Positions 14,151 through 14,328 of a stretch of DNA of 14,328 nt are shown in pieces. The notes under the pieces are model-generated. The model saw only the letters and a program-made list of their open reading frames with translations, was not told the DNA's origin and ran no database searches. Position numbers and translations under genes: made by a program. The stretch comes from an uncultured Prevotella sp. (GTDB lineage Bacteria; Bacteroidota; Bacteroidia; Bacteroidales; Bacteroidaceae), in NCBI GenBank assembly GCA_905372445.1, contig CAJPPF010000045.1, positions 1-14,328 on the forward strand. The letters are read 5' to 3'. Each line of letters starts with the position of its first letter. The stretch's first letter is position 1.

Positions 14151-14328
14151 TCACTGACGGTGAAAAGTGGAAAAACAACCTTTGGAGAGGATTATCAGTT
14201 GTAATAATTTTTCCTTTCATGTTGACCGTGCTCTTGTATTCTTTCAGCCTATGTTCCGCCGCTATGGAATCAAGCCTTGTTTCGATTTGTGATTATTGCT
14301 ATGCAAGATAATTTCTAAAATACAACTT
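14151..14328. other. Intergenic end of window, no gene seen
   Basis: A 62-codon frame (14123-14311) opens on a TTG inside the 22-nt array and has one hydrophobic stretch, but it has no promoter, no recognisable family and an implausible start. I see no terminator, RNA gene or promoter consensus here. Confidence 0.4.

Noticed and set aside
14123..14311. 62-codon frame with a hydrophobic stretch after priA
   Set aside because: It starts on a TTG within the 22-nt array, has no promoter and resembles no family.

Overview
The window looks like a chromosomal segment from a Bacteroidota species, most likely order Bacteroidales and plausibly Prevotellaceae-like. The evidence is a complete PorP-GldK-GldL-GldM-GldN type IX secretion (T9SS) locus, a DUF2795 protein and a YitT transporter of Bacteroidetes type, Bacteroidetes-type promoters (TTTG, 18 nt, TAnnTTTG), and little sign of Shine-Dalgarno sites. 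The genus is inferred from protein flavour, not shown.

Layout. Positions 1-770 are non-coding and repeat-rich: a probable terminator for a gene to the left, a large 40-bp-arm palindrome with two diverged copies of the same element nearby, and a separate long hairpin. A short, internally deleted methyltransferase-family gene (771-1220) and a DUF2795 gene (1339-1560) with a very clear terminator follow. A YitT-family membrane protein (+ strand, real start near 1832) meets a B3/4-domain (PheT-like) gene on the - strand tail to tail, with one base between the stop codons.

The core is a T9SS operon on the + strand, about 3705-10180: porP, gldK/porK, gldL/porL, gldM/porM, gldN/porN, then a small outer-membrane beta-barrel gene 3 nt after gldN. 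GldL and GldM form the inner-membrane proton-driven motor. GldK (lipoprotein) and GldN form the periplasmic/outer-membrane ring. PorP is an outer-membrane barrel that links the system to the cell surface. The leader of this operon contains a strong intrinsic-terminator-like hairpin just before porP, and porP has no usable ATG start.

On the right, a TerC-family membrane protein (- strand) and priA, the replication-restart helicase (+ strand), are divergently transcribed. The last 420 nt after priA have no convincing gene but hold an exact-period array of five 22-nt units, whose variable parts differ in sequence yet often remain self-complementary. I regard this array as the least explained item in the window. 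I found no CRISPR array, insertion sequence, tRNA, rRNA or phage gene. The coding content is mostly conserved housekeeping and secretion genes; the novelty is in the intergenic DNA and leader sequences.
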